Made by a program: the position numbers and the translations under genes. The notes below the pieces were generated by a model that saw only the letters and a list, made by a program, of their open reading frames with translations, did not search any database and was not told the origin of the DNA. A stretch of DNA of 64,000 nucleotides from VRUE01 sp963788975 (GTDB lineage: Bacteria; Actinomycetota; Thermoleophilia; Solirubrobacterales; 70-9): positions 1,178,001 to 1,242,000 of the forward strand of contig CAWBIJ010000004.1 of assembly GCA_963788975.1 (NCBI GenBank), read 5' to 3'. This document shows, one piece after another, positions 1 through 8,483 of the stretch. The first letter of the stretch is position 1, and each line of letters opens with the position of its first letter.

Positions 1-233
<233 letters not shown>

Positions 234-285
234 AGCGCTTCGAGATTCTCCCTATTGCCCGCCGCGCGTGGGTTGTCCCCTCGAG

Positions 286-1047
286 CTAGCTTGCGAGCTT
301 GGTGGGATGGACCCTGTTGTCCGTACCGAAGAGGGGAAGCGGATCCCCGCAGATCTCGATCAGGCGCGAGACGGTTCGCGGGCCGATCTGCTCCTCCAGC
401 TCCGCCTGACCCTGGGCGATGTCATCGGTGGCGTTGCTGGTGACGAGCATCGAGCGCTTGCGCTCGTAACGCTCGTTGACCAGAGCGTAGAGCTGCTCGA
501 CCACCCAGTCGGTGTGGCGCTCGGAGCCGAGGTCGTCGATGTAGAGCAGGTCGACTGAGGCGAGGCGCTCGAAGAAGGCGGCGTAGGAGTCCTCGCCGTC
601 CGCGGCCTGGTAGGTCTGGCGGATCCGGGTCAGCAGCTTCGGGGTGAAGTAGACGCCGACCGAGTACCCGGCGTCCGCCGTCGCCTTTGCGACCAGCATC
701 CCCAGCGTCGTCTTTCCGGTGCCGGTGTTGCCCATCAGCCAGAGGCCGCGTCCCTCACCGAGGTTCTCCTCCAGCCCGTCTATGAACGCCCGGCTTGCGG
801 CGACCGCGTGACGGCTGGCCATGTCCCGCGTCATGTCGCTAACCGGCGGGCGGTCGAAGGAGACGCCGCGGTAGCGCGGCGGGATCACCGAGGCGACGCC
901 GCGGCTGCGGCCGCGCTTGAGCCGTTGCTCACGACACTCGCAGGGCCGCGCCACGTCCGCGGGGCCGAGGATCCAGCCGGAGCCGTCGCAGACGCCGTGG
1001 GGGCAGGCCTGTTCGCGAAACGGTTCGCTGCGAGCGATCGCCGCCAC
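286..1047 (-). CDS. DnaC/DnaI-like helicase loader ATPase
   Basis: AAA+ ATPase of the DnaC/DnaI/IstB type, predicted to load the replicative helicase encoded directly upstream. 253 residues. The N-terminal part has Cys15, Cys20, Cys36 and Cys38, a likely zinc-binding site like the N-terminal domain of DnaI-type loaders. The ATPase core shows Walker A GNTGTGKTT (106-114), Walker B LLYIDD (167-172) and a sensor-like VTSNAT (202-207). The GTG start overlaps the dnaB stop by one base (TAGTG), indicating translational coupling. IstB-type transposase helpers are similar, but no transposase is nearby and the pairing with dnaB favours a loader. Confidence 0.88.
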   Translation of the reverse strand: MAAIARSEPFREQACPHGVCDGSGWILGPADVARPCECREQRLKRGRSRGVASVIPPRYRGVSFDRPPVSDMTRDMASRHAVAASRAFIDGLEENLGEGRGLWLMGNTGTGKTTLGMLVAKATADAGYSVGVYFTPKLLTRIRQTYQAADGEDSYAAFFERLASVDLLYIDDLGSERHTDWVVEQLYALVNERYERKRSMLVTSNATDDIAQGQAELEEQIGPRTVSRLIEICGDPLPLFGTDNRVHPTKLAS

Positions 1048-2474
1048 TAGAGTTCAGGCCCCGCTGCCGCGGCGTCCTCGAGCGGCGGTCCCTCGCCCGC
1101 GGGTTGCTCGATCGGCCGGTCCTGGCCGGAGAAGTCGGCGAACTTGGGGAAGCGGTCGAGGAAGACCAGCTTGCGGGTGCCGATCGGCCCGTTGCGGTGC
1201 TTGGCGATGATCAGGTCGGCGAGGCCGTCGGGCTCGTCCTCGGGGTCGCGATAGTAGTCCTCGCGAAAGAGGAAGCCGACCAGGTCGGCATCCTGCTCCA
1301 GCTGTCCGGACTCACGCAGGTCGGAGAGCTGCGGCTTCGGTGGGTGGCGCTGCTCAGGTGCGCGCGAGAGCTGGGAGATCGCCAGCACCGGCACCTCCAG
1401 CTCGCGGGCAAGGATCTTCAGCCCGCGGCTCATCTGGCCGACCTGCTCGACCCGGTTGGCGCGGTGGTCATCGGAGCGCATCAGCTGCAGGTAGTCGACG
1501 ATCACCAGACCCAGGCCGCCCTTGTCCTGCTCCTGGGCGTGGAGGCGGCGGGCCTTCGCCCGCAGGTCGAGGATGCCGAGGTCGGAGGAGTCGTCGAACC
1601 AGAGCGGCGCCTGCTCCAGCTCGTTGCAGGCGCGCACCACCTTCGGCCAGTCTTTCTGGGCGACCTGCCCCTTGCGCAGCTTGTCGCCCGAGATCCGCGC
1701 CCGGCAGGCGATGAAGCGCTGTGCCAGCTCCACCTCCGACATCTCGAGCGAGAAGAAGGCAACCGGCAGGTTGCGCTTCACCGCCACGTTCTCGGCGATG
1801 TTGGCGACCAGGGCGCTCTTCCCCATCGCCGGCCGCGCCGCGACGATGATCAGGTTGCCGGGCTGGAAGCCGCCGGTGATCGCGTCGATGTCGCGAAACC
1901 CAGAGGGGGTGCCGGTCAGCTCGGTCTCGCCGGTGGAGAGCTTCTCCAGCCGGTCGACCTCGTCGTGCAGGATCTCGGAGAGCAGGCGGAAGTCACTCGC
2001 CTGCTCTTTGTGGGCGACGTCGAAGAGCAGCTTCTCGGCCCGCTCGGAGAGCTCACGCGGCTCGCCATCGCGCTCGTGCACCCAGCCCTGGATCTGCTGG
2101 CCGGCGCCGAGCAGGCGCCGCAGCAGCGAGTTCTGCTGGACGATCTCCGCGTAGTGCTTGGCGTTGCCGGCGGCAGGGACCTTGGCGGCGAGCTCGGAGA
2201 CGTAGTGCTTGCCGCCGGCCTCCTCGATCTTGTTGTGCTGGACCAGCGCCTCGGCGACGCTGAGCTCGTCGACCGGCTTCGAGGCCGCGTAGAGATCGTG
2301 GACGCAGGCGAAGATCACCCGGTGCTTGTCGAGGTAGAAGTCCTCGGCGTTCAGCTTGACCTCGTCGATGACCCGGGTCAGGGTCGGCTCCGCGACCAGC
2401 ATCGCCCCCAGCACCGACTCCTCCGCTTCGATGTTCTGCGGCGGGACGTGAGTTGTGGGAGCCGTCGAGGGCAT
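1047..2474 (-). CDS. dnaB: Replicative DNA helicase DnaB
   Basis: Hexameric helicase that unwinds DNA ahead of the replisome. The N-terminal DnaB domain contains VPPQNIEAEESVLGAML; the RecA-like core has Walker A ARPAMGKSALVANIA and the Walker B/H3 region VIVDYLQLM, then SQLSRAPEQR and a C-terminal DLIIAKHRNGPIGT arm. 475 residues from the ATG at 2472-2474, normal length, with no intein inserted at the usual P-loop site. An in-frame GTG six codons upstream (2492) is an alternative; neither start has a clear Shine-Dalgarno. It sits between the ribosomal-protein genes and the loader gene, a conserved order. Confidence 0.96.
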   Translation of the reverse strand: MPSTAPTTHVPPQNIEAEESVLGAMLVAEPTLTRVIDEVKLNAEDFYLDKHRVIFACVHDLYAASKPVDELSVAEALVQHNKIEEAGGKHYVSELAAKVPAAGNAKHYAEIVQQNSLLRRLLGAGQQIQGWVHERDGEPRELSERAEKLLFDVAHKEQASDFRLLSEILHDEVDRLEKLSTGETELTGTPSGFRDIDAITGGFQPGNLIIVAARPAMGKSALVANIAENVAVKRNLPVAFFSLEMSEVELAQRFIACRARISGDKLRKGQVAQKDWPKVVRACNELEQAPLWFDDSSDLGILDLRAKARRLHAQEQDKGGLGLVIVDYLQLMRSDDHRANRVEQVGQMSRGLKILARELEVPVLAISQLSRAPEQRHPPKPQLSDLRESGQLEQDADLVGFLFREDYYRDPEDEPDGLADLIIAKHRNGPIGTRKLVFLDRFPKFADFSGQDRPIEQPAGEGPPLEDAAAAGPEL

Positions 2475-2524
2475 CCGTCTAAGAAACCACACGGACTGGT
2501 CGTCCGCGCGGGATGACCCCGCTC

Positions 2525-3217
2525 TTACGGCGAAGGAATCAGGCCCTCGGCCTCTTGACGGCGCTCGCCGCGGCGCAGGATGCGCTGAGTGAGGATCGCG
2601 ATGCTGAGGATCGCGGTGGCGCCGAGGCTGAGCTGGATGCTGAGCAGGCCCTCGCGGGTCCAGTAGACGTCGCGAAGGTCAAGGAGGAGCGCCGCCTCGT
2701 CGAAGGTCAGGCCCATGCCGACGCCCATCGGTACCGCGAGGCGGTCCTCGAGCGCGTCATTGTCGGTCAGTAGGGCCGCGGTGCCGGAGGCGAAAGCGAT
2801 CAGGATCCCCGGCACGAAGTGGTGGATGTGCCGACCGCCGACGCTGACGTTGCGAAAGGGCCCCCAGCCGTCGCGGATCCCCCAGGTGGAGAGCCGCACA
2901 AGCGCGAAGGAGGCAAGGAAGCCGGCGAGCAGGTTGAAGAGCACTGTCTCGCTGCGCGGCGCTGCTTCGTAGCCGCTCACGGCCACGTTGACCGTGTCCA
3001 CCGCGGCGGCCGGCGCCGCTTCGACCAGGCCGTCGTCGCGCTCGTGGGAACGCCGCCGCAGCAGGCGGCCGAACTGGCCGGCGAGGACGACGCCGGCGCC
3101 GCCGAGCGAGAGGACGGCGAGTCCCAGGGTCGCCCGCTCGGAACGCGCCCACCCGAACCGGGTCCTCGCCCTGGCGCGACGGGTCAACCTCTTGGTCTGC
3201 AGACGAGGCGAGGCCAC
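2525..3217 (-). CDS. Multi-pass membrane protein of unknown function
   Basis: 230 residues with a basic, Arg-rich N-terminus (ASPRLQTKRLTRRARAR), a membrane segment near residue 32-48, and at least three further hydrophobic stretches (FNLLAGFLASFAL, VPGILIAFASGTAALL, and LGATAILSIAIL near the C-terminus). A GRHIHHFVPG motif lies before the third segment and a GLTFDEAALLLDLRDVYW motif after it; the clustered His and acidic residues could bind metal or lipid head groups, but this is inference. It is inserted between rplI and dnaB in the operon, on the same strand. I do not recognise a characterised family. Start is GTG at 3215-3217. Confidence 0.8.
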   Translation of the reverse strand: MASPRLQTKRLTRRARARTRFGWARSERATLGLAVLSLGGAGVVLAGQFGRLLRRRSHERDDGLVEAAPAAAVDTVNVAVSGYEAAPRSETVLFNLLAGFLASFALVRLSTWGIRDGWGPFRNVSVGGRHIHHFVPGILIAFASGTAALLTDNDALEDRLAVPMGVGMGLTFDEAALLLDLRDVYWTREGLLSIQLSLGATAILSIAILTQRILRRGERRQEAEGLIPSP

Positions 3218-3243
3218 GGGCCCCAGCCTAGCGACGACTTGGG

Positions 3244-3696
3244 TTACTTCTCCTCGGCGACGATCGTCTTCACCGTGGCCACGGCGCCGTCGGCGAGCTC
3301 GATCTCGACCATGTGAGTGCCGATCTCGCGGATCGGCTGCTCAAGCTTCACTTTGTGGCGGTCGACGGGAAGGTCGCGCGCGTCGCGGATCGCATCGACG
3401 ATCTCCTTCGCCCCGACCGAGCCGAAGAGCTTGCCGTCCTCGCCCGCTCGCTGGTAAATCGTCAGCACGGTCTTGGAGAGCAGCCCCGCCGCCTGCTCTT
3501 CGCGCTCGGCCCGCACCTCTGCCGCCTTCTCGGCGGCTACGCGTCGCCGCTGCGCCTCCTCCAACGCTCCTGGCGTCGCCGGCGCGGCCAGCTTGCGCGG
3601 GATTAGGTAGTTGCGCAGGTAGCCGGGCGAGACATCGATCGGGTCGCCGCGTTCGCCGAGATCCTCGACGTCCTGGAGAAGGACTGCCTGCGCCAT
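3244..3696 (-). CDS. rplI: 50S ribosomal protein L9
   Basis: Ribosomal protein bL9, 150 residues, typical length. The N-terminal domain reads AQAVLLQDVEDLGERGD with the family's GYLRNYLIPRKLA segment, followed by a long charged connecting helix (EEAQRRRVAAEKAAEVRAEREEQ split over residues 45-67) and the C-terminal domain with GKLFGSVGAKEI. The ATG overlaps the rpsR stop as TGATG, so translation is probably coupled. Confidence 0.97.
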   Translation of the reverse strand: MAQAVLLQDVEDLGERGDPIDVSPGYLRNYLIPRKLAAPATPGALEEAQRRRVAAEKAAEVRAEREEQAAGLLSKTVLTIYQRAGEDGKLFGSVGAKEIVDAIRDARDLPVDRHKVKLEQPIREIGTHMVEIELADGAVATVKTIVAEEK

Positions 3697-3965
3697 CAGC
3701 GCTCGCCGACGTAGGGCAGCAGCGCGATCTCGCGAGCGCGCTTGACCGCGACCGAGAGCTGCCGCTGGTGCTTGCGCGAGAGGCCTGTGACCCGCCGCCC
3801 GCGCGTCTTCCCCTTGTCGGAGAGGAAGCGCCGCAACAGATTCAGGTCCTTGTAGTCGACCTGCTCGGAGTTGATCCGGGTGTACTTGCGCGCACGCATC
3901 CGCTCGGCGCCCCGCTTGCCGCGGCGTGGCGCTGCCGATGCTCCTGCGTCTCTAGGCCTGGCCAT
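3696..3965 (-). CDS. rpsR: 30S ribosomal protein S18
   Basis: Ribosomal protein bS18, which packs against S6 on the small-subunit platform. 89 residues: a basic N-terminal extension of about 25 residues, then YTRINSEQVDYKDLNLLRRF, RRVTGLSRKHQRQLSVAVK and the closing REIALLPYV, all family hallmarks. No zinc-binding Cys set is present, so this is the Cys-less paralogue type. It overlaps rplI by one base and follows ssb with a 52-base gap. Confidence 0.97.
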   Translation of the reverse strand: MARPRDAGASAAPRRGKRGAERMRARKYTRINSEQVDYKDLNLLRRFLSDKGKTRGRRVTGLSRKHQRQLSVAVKRAREIALLPYVGER

Positions 3966-4017
3966 AAGAAGGCGAGATGCTACAGACCTGACACCGATGA
4001 GGCTCCCGCCTCAGGCG

Positions 4018-4488
4018 TCAAAAAGGAATGTCGTCGTCCGCGCCGCCACCACCGCTCGGGGCCGCCGCGCCCTCGAAGTCGGAGGTATCCGCCGGCACGT
4101 CGCTGCTCGGGCTGAAGCCGCCGCCATTCCCGTTCCCGCCCCCGGAGCCGTCGCGCGAGCCCAGGAACTGAACCGAGTTGGCGACGATGCTGACCGCTTG
4201 CCGCTTGCCGCTGCCGTCTTTGGCCTCCCACTCGCGCCAGTCCAACCTTCCTTCGACTGCCACCGGGCGTCCCTTCGAGAGGTACGTGGCGCAGTTCTCT
4301 CCCTGCGCTCCCCAGACGGTCACGTCGAAGAAGTTGGGCTTGTCGACCCAGTCGTTCCCTTCCTTGCGACGGCTGTTGACGGCGACGCGAAGCTCGCAGA
4401 CCGCCGTTCCACCCCCCGTATGACGCAGCTCGGGATCGCGGGTCAAGTTCCCGGTGATGACGACCACGTTGACGTTCGAAGCTGCCAC
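4018..4488 (-). CDS. ssb: Single-stranded DNA-binding protein
   Basis: Coats single-stranded DNA during replication and repair and recruits partners through its acidic tip. OB fold from residue 1 (NVNVVVITGNLTRDPELR) through WVDKPNFFDVTVWG and KGRPVAVEGRLDWREWE; a flexible Gly/Asn/Ser/Pro linker; C-terminal DDDIPF, the canonical partner-binding tip. The GTG at 4486-4488 is chosen as start because AGGAG lies nine bases upstream and the protein then begins with the family's usual VAASNVNVV; the open frame extends 12 codons further upstream. 156 residues. Part of the rpsF-ssb-rpsR-rplI operon. Confidence 0.97.
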   Translation of the reverse strand: MAASNVNVVVITGNLTRDPELRHTGGGTAVCELRVAVNSRRKEGNDWVDKPNFFDVTVWGAQGENCATYLSKGRPVAVEGRLDWREWEAKDGSGKRQAVSIVANSVQFLGSRDGSGGGNGNGGGFSPSSDVPADTSDFEGAAAPSGGGGADDDIPF

Positions 4489-4628
4489 AGCTCTCAACTC
4501 CTCGGTATCGCTTTCTCTGAACACTTACTCTAAGAGCCGCCGCGGCGCGTCTCTCCCCCGCGGCACCGAAATATCCGCAAAACGCGACGCGCGTTGCGGC
4601 TTTTGACCGGCTCTGGGGCGACCGAGAG

Positions 4629-5171
4629 CTACTCGTCGCCAGAGTCGGCAGCCTCGGAGCTGGGCTCCTCGGCGGCGACGGGCGCTGGCTCGGGAGCGAC
4701 CTCCGCAGGCTCAGCTGCAGCCTCGGCCGCCGGCTCTGTCGCGGCAGGCGCGGGCTCTGCCTCGGCCGCCGGCTCGGCCGCTTCGGGCTCCGCTCGAGGG
4801 GTGTCCGGCCCTGGACGCTCGCGCGAGGCTCCCGGTCCAGCCGAGCCGGTGGCCGGCGGAACCAGCACCGGGGTGTCGGCGTCGACCTTGAAGATGCGGA
4901 AGCGCATGACGCCGTCGGCGATCCGCAGGCTGTGGTTGAGCCCGTCGAGCAGCTCGGTCGGCGCCTCGAAGCGGAACCAGCGATAGTCGGCCTCGTTGCG
5001 CTGGCCGATTTCGTAGGCCATCTTGCGCAGGCCCCATTTGTTCTCGTGCTTGAGGGTGCCGCTCGCCTCGATCTGCGCCTTCGCCTCCTGAGCGAGGGCA
5101 TCGCGAGCCACCTCGTCCCCACCGGGGTCGAGCATCAGGACCAACTCGTATTCGCGTGCGGCGACTGCCAA
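4629..5171 (-). CDS. rpsF: 30S ribosomal protein S6 with long acidic C-terminal tail
   Basis: Ribosomal protein bS6, first gene of the conserved cluster. Residues 1-97 give the ferredoxin-like S6 fold: REYELVLMLDPGG, KWGLRKMAYEI, ADYRWFRFEAP and GVMRFRIFKVD. After about residue 100 comes an 80-residue tail almost entirely of Ala, Glu and Pro, ending EAADSGDE. Bacterial S6 is usually 95-135 residues, so 180 is long; Escherichia coli S6 also has an acidic tail that is extended by glutamate ligation. Start is a TTG at 5169-5171 with no visible Shine-Dalgarno, the only option that keeps the first beta strand. Confidence 0.95.
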   Translation of the reverse strand: MAVAAREYELVLMLDPGGDEVARDALAQEAKAQIEASGTLKHENKWGLRKMAYEIGQRNEADYRWFRFEAPTELLDGLNHSLRIADGVMRFRIFKVDADTPVLVPPATGSAGPGASRERPGPDTPRAEPEAAEPAAEAEPAPAATEPAAEAAAEPAEVAPEPAPVAAEEPSSEAADSGDE

Positions 5172-5189
5172 AACGGCGGCTGACTATAG

Positions 5190-5639
5190 CTAGTGCGGCG
5201 CGAACTCCATTGACCCGTCGTCGGGCGGAGCGGGCGGCGCTGCCGGTTCTGGAGCGGGAACGGCGGGTGGGGGAGCTGGCGCTGGCGTAGGAACTGGTAC
5301 GGACGGGGGCGCAGCGACGGGCGGGTCCTGTCGCCGCCGGGAGGCGCCCTCGGCGGCTCTACGCGCTGCTTCGGGCAAAGGGACCTCGCGTTGCGAGCGA
5401 CGAGGCCTCGCCCTCAGCAGCCTCCGAGCCGGCGAGTCCCCCTCCCCACGACGCCACCCGCTCGAGCCACGATCCCCGACGGACGCCACAGGACTCACCC
5501 GAGGCAACCCCACATCTGCCGGCAACGGCGCAGGCTCCGGCGGCTCCAGCAGCTCAGGACCGACCCGCAGCGCAAACAGCACCGCTCCGGCAACAAAGAG
5601 CGCACGCCCAGCAGCTGACCAGCGAACGCGGAGTCCCAT
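5190..5639 (-). CDS. Membrane-anchored proline/alanine-rich small protein
   Basis: 149 residues. One hydrophobic segment near residues 10-24 (AGRALFVAGAVLFALRV) anchors the protein; the rest is Arg-rich in the middle (RRLLRARPRRSQRE) and Pro/Ala-rich toward the end. No enzymatic motif. It starts with ATG at 5637-5639, lies 18 bases upstream of rpsF on the same strand and downstream of otsA. The low-complexity sequence makes coding status less certain than for its neighbours, but its position and single clean membrane segment support a real gene. Confidence 0.55.
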   Translation of the reverse strand: MGLRVRWSAAGRALFVAGAVLFALRVGPELLEPPEPAPLPADVGLPRVSPVASVGDRGSSGWRRGEGDSPARRLLRARPRRSQREVPLPEAARRAAEGASRRRQDPPVAAPPSVPVPTPAPAPPPAVPAPEPAAPPAPPDDGSMEFAPH

Positions 5640-5676
5640 GCACGGCTAAGTCCCTGAGCAAGCTCGTTCTCCCCGT

Positions 5677-7143
5677 CTACGTAACCGCTTCGCGCAACTC
5701 CGCGATATCGGCCAGCTGATCGTCGACCCAATCCCCAGGATTCCGCGCGAACACCAGCTCTTTGAGGTGCCGCGCCCGCAGCCGCCGCTCCTCGGGGTCC
5801 ATGGTCAGCGCCCGGTAGATCGCGTCGGCCTGCTCCTGGATGTCGAAGGGGTTGACCGAGAGGGCGCAATCGGCCAGCTCCTCGTGCGAGCCGGTGTTCT
5901 CGGAGAGCATCAGGACGCCGTCGCGGGTATTGACGGCCGGCGCCTCCTTGGCGACCAGGTTCATCCCGTCGAAGAGCGAGTTGACCATCAGCAGGTCGAA
6001 GTGCTTGTAACGGGCAACCGCGTCGTGGAAGTTCTCGTAGATCTTCAGGTCGATCGGCATCCAATCGGTCGTCCCGTGACGGTGGTTGACCACCGCGACC
6101 AGGGCCTCGATCCGTTCCAAGTACTCGGCGTACTCGGGAACGTCCTGCCGCGAGGGCTGCAGGTGGGCGATGAAGGTGACCTGCTCGCGGAACTCGGGGT
6201 GCTGGGTGAGGAAGGTGTCGAAGGCGGTGAAGCCGCGCAGCACGTTCTTCGAGAGGTCGGCGCGGTCGACCCTGATGATCAGGTGCTTGCGCCGCCGCTC
6301 CAGCACCTCGCGCTCGGCTGCCGCCACCTCGGGCGATTCGGCCGCTCGCCGCAGCCGGTCGGCGTCGATCGAGAGCGGGTAGGCCCGGCACAGCGTCTGA
6401 CCCTGGCCATGGCGCACGATGCAGCGGTCGTAGTCGACTTCCGCCTCGAGCAGTTCGTCGCAGCAGCGCAGGAAGTTGATGCAGTAGGCGTGGGTATGGA
6501 AGCCGATGATGTCGTTGGCGAGCATGCCGCGGTAGAGCGCCTCGCGGATGCGGCCGGGGAGGATCCGCCAGCTGTCCGGCTGCGACCAGGGGATGTGGAC
6601 AAAGTGGTGGAGGAAGGCGTCGGGACGCTCGGCGCGGATCATCGCCGGCGCCGTGTAGAGGTGGTAGTCGTGCAGCATCACCAGCGGCCGTTCGCGTCCC
6701 TCGATTTGCTTCAGCACGGCCTGGGCGATGTCGCGGTTGACGGCCTGGTAGCCAAAGTCCCAGGCGTCGAGCTCCTCCTGGCGGATATCGGGAGCGTTGG
6801 AGAGGTCCCAGAGGTAGTGCTGGATGAACCAGAGGATCGGATTGGCGATCACGTTGTAGAAGCGCTCGTAGGCAGCGGCGTCGCTGCCGACCAGGAGCAC
6901 CCGGTACTCGATCCCATCGATCGAGAGCTCGACCGGCCCGCCGCGTTCCTCCGAGACCGCGACGTCCTCGTCGGTCATCGCCGAGGCGACCCAGAGCGCG
7001 TCGCGGTGGGAGACCAGGCCTGAGAGCGCCGTGACCAGGCCGCCGCCACCGCGCCGCACCGTTCGCTCCCCGTCCTCGTCGCGTTCGAACTGGGCGGGGC
7101 CGCGATTGGAGACGATGATGAGCGGATCGGAGGCCTCGGGCAT
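5677..7143 (-). CDS. otsA: Trehalose-6-phosphate synthase (GT20)
   Basis: Makes trehalose 6-phosphate from a nucleotide-glucose and glucose 6-phosphate in the cytoplasm. 488 residues, normal for OtsA. Visible GT20 features: LIIVSNRGPAQF at the start followed by RRGGGGLVTAL (phosphate-binding loop), WFIQHYLWDL, VMLHDYHLYTAPAM, HFVHIPWSQPDSWRILP, IIGFHTHAYCINFLRCC, then RVDRADLSKNVLRGF and DGMNLVAKEAPA in the donor-binding domain. It is followed upstream on the same strand by a TreT-like gene. No otsB phosphatase lies in the window, so dephosphorylation must be done by a gene elsewhere. Confidence 0.95.
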   Translation of the reverse strand: MPEASDPLIIVSNRGPAQFERDEDGERTVRRGGGGLVTALSGLVSHRDALWVASAMTDEDVAVSEERGGPVELSIDGIEYRVLLVGSDAAAYERFYNVIANPILWFIQHYLWDLSNAPDIRQEELDAWDFGYQAVNRDIAQAVLKQIEGRERPLVMLHDYHLYTAPAMIRAERPDAFLHHFVHIPWSQPDSWRILPGRIREALYRGMLANDIIGFHTHAYCINFLRCCDELLEAEVDYDRCIVRHGQGQTLCRAYPLSIDADRLRRAAESPEVAAAEREVLERRRKHLIIRVDRADLSKNVLRGFTAFDTFLTQHPEFREQVTFIAHLQPSRQDVPEYAEYLERIEALVAVVNHRHGTTDWMPIDLKIYENFHDAVARYKHFDLLMVNSLFDGMNLVAKEAPAVNTRDGVLMLSENTGSHEELADCALSVNPFDIQEQADAIYRALTMDPEERRLRARHLKELVFARNPGDWVDDQLADIAELREAVT

Positions 7144-7199
7144 CCGGATCAGACTATCTCGCGCTCGAATTCAGCCGAGCGTTTTGGGCGGGTCCGCGA

Positions 7200-8438
7200 T
7201 CAGCCGTTCAGCTCGGTCAGCAGCTCGACCCAGTCGCGCAGGAGGCGGGGAGAGAGGAACTCGCGGCGGGCGTGTTCCTTGCCGGCCCGACCGAGCTTCA
7301 TCCCCAGCTCCGGGTTGCCGAGGATCTCCAGGCAGCGCTGTGCGCACTCGGCGGGGGAATCGACCAAGAAGCCGCCCACGCCGTCCTCGATCTGCAGGGG
7401 GATGCCGCCGACCCGTCCGGCCACGGTCGGCCGCCCCTTCCAGAGCGACTCGGTGACGGTCAGGCCGAAGCCCTCGCGGATCGACTTCTGGACGATCACA
7501 TCGGACTGCGACTGGAAGGCGTTGACCTCGATCGCACCGACGTTGTTGAGGTTGTTGAGGATCTTGATGTCGGGGTCGCCGTCGGCGTACTCGAAGGTGC
7601 GCTGGAAGAACTCCCAGCCCTCGGGGTCGTCGGTCGCCATCGATCCGACCAGCGCGAGCTGGGCCTCGGGGATCTCCGCGGTGATGTCGCGGTAGGCGTC
7701 GATCACCCCGATCGGGTCCTTCCAGGGATCGAAGCGGGACACCTGGGTGACCAGCGGACGGTCGACGTCGATCCCGAACTGGCTGCAGACGAAGGCAGCG
7801 TCGTCGGGGGAGAAGGCCATGTTCTTCGGCGAGAGCGGGTCGATCGCCGGCGGGATGATGCGAACGCCGTTGTGGCCATTTATCCCGCTGGGCACGTAGG
7901 TGGGCATGTGCCAGACGGTTGCGTCGTACTCCTCGATCAGCGGCTGCAGACGGGCGATCGGCTCGGGGTTCGGCTCAGAGAGGTCGATGTGGCAGCGCCA
8001 GATCCATTTGCCGGCGCTGTCGGTCGCCCCCCGCCGCAGGCCGATCGGCTGCGGGTCGTGGACGATCACCGTGTCCCACTCGCCCTGCAGGCCCTTCGCA
8101 TTGAGCTCGTTGACCTCGTCGAACAGCGACCACTGCTCGTCGGTCAGGGTCTCCTCCGCTCCCTGCAGCGAGTTGTGGAGGAGCTTGGTCGCGTTGTAGA
8201 ACTCCTCTTTGCCGAAGATCACGTGCCAGTGCGCGTCGAGGCCGATGTCGCGCATCAGCGGCACGATCGTGTAGAGGATCTCGGAGACGCCGCCGCCGAA
8301 GGCAGTGGCGCTGACGTGGAGGACCCGATGTCCCTCGAGCGGCTCGGCGAGCTCGCGGATGCGGCCGATCAACTCCTTGCCGGCGATGTGGGTGTAGTCG
8401 GCGAGGGACTTCTGGCCGAGAGCGATTTCCTGGAGCAC
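7200..8438 (-). CDS. TreT-like trehalose synthase, GT4 glycosyltransferase
   Basis: 412 residues resembling trehalose glycosyltransferring synthase (TreT), which makes trehalose from nucleotide-glucose and glucose. Family-like signatures: HVSATAFGGGVSEILYTIVP near residue 42, HWHVIFGKEEFYNATKLLHN, TVIVHDPQPIGL, WRCHIDLSEP, then the GT4 C-terminal domain with VTQVSRFDPWKDPIGVIDAY, VIVQKSIREGFGLTVTESLW (the nucleotide-sugar E-x7-E region) and RVGGIPLQIEDG. It is 56 bases upstream of otsA on the same strand, so both trehalose routes are probably co-expressed. Substrate is inferred from family resemblance and context. Confidence 0.82.
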   Translation of the reverse strand: MLQEIALGQKSLADYTHIAGKELIGRIRELAEPLEGHRVLHVSATAFGGGVSEILYTIVPLMRDIGLDAHWHVIFGKEEFYNATKLLHNSLQGAEETLTDEQWSLFDEVNELNAKGLQGEWDTVIVHDPQPIGLRRGATDSAGKWIWRCHIDLSEPNPEPIARLQPLIEEYDATVWHMPTYVPSGINGHNGVRIIPPAIDPLSPKNMAFSPDDAAFVCSQFGIDVDRPLVTQVSRFDPWKDPIGVIDAYRDITAEIPEAQLALVGSMATDDPEGWEFFQRTFEYADGDPDIKILNNLNNVGAIEVNAFQSQSDVIVQKSIREGFGLTVTESLWKGRPTVAGRVGGIPLQIEDGVGGFLVDSPAECAQRCLEILGNPELGMKLGRAGKEHARREFLSPRLLRDWVELLTELNG

Positions 8439-8483
8439 CTGCGGAGTTCTACAGACACCGGCGGTCGGGCGGCGCTCGTCGCG

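Noticed and set aside
286..1047. IstB transposition helper
   Set aside because: No transposase or inverted repeats nearby and tight coupling to dnaB; helicase loader is the simpler reading.
1104..2516. 470-residue open frame antisense to dnaB
   Set aside because: Low-complexity Leu/Val/Gly/Asp composition typical of antisense frames in GC-rich genes; the dnaB motifs lie on the other strand.
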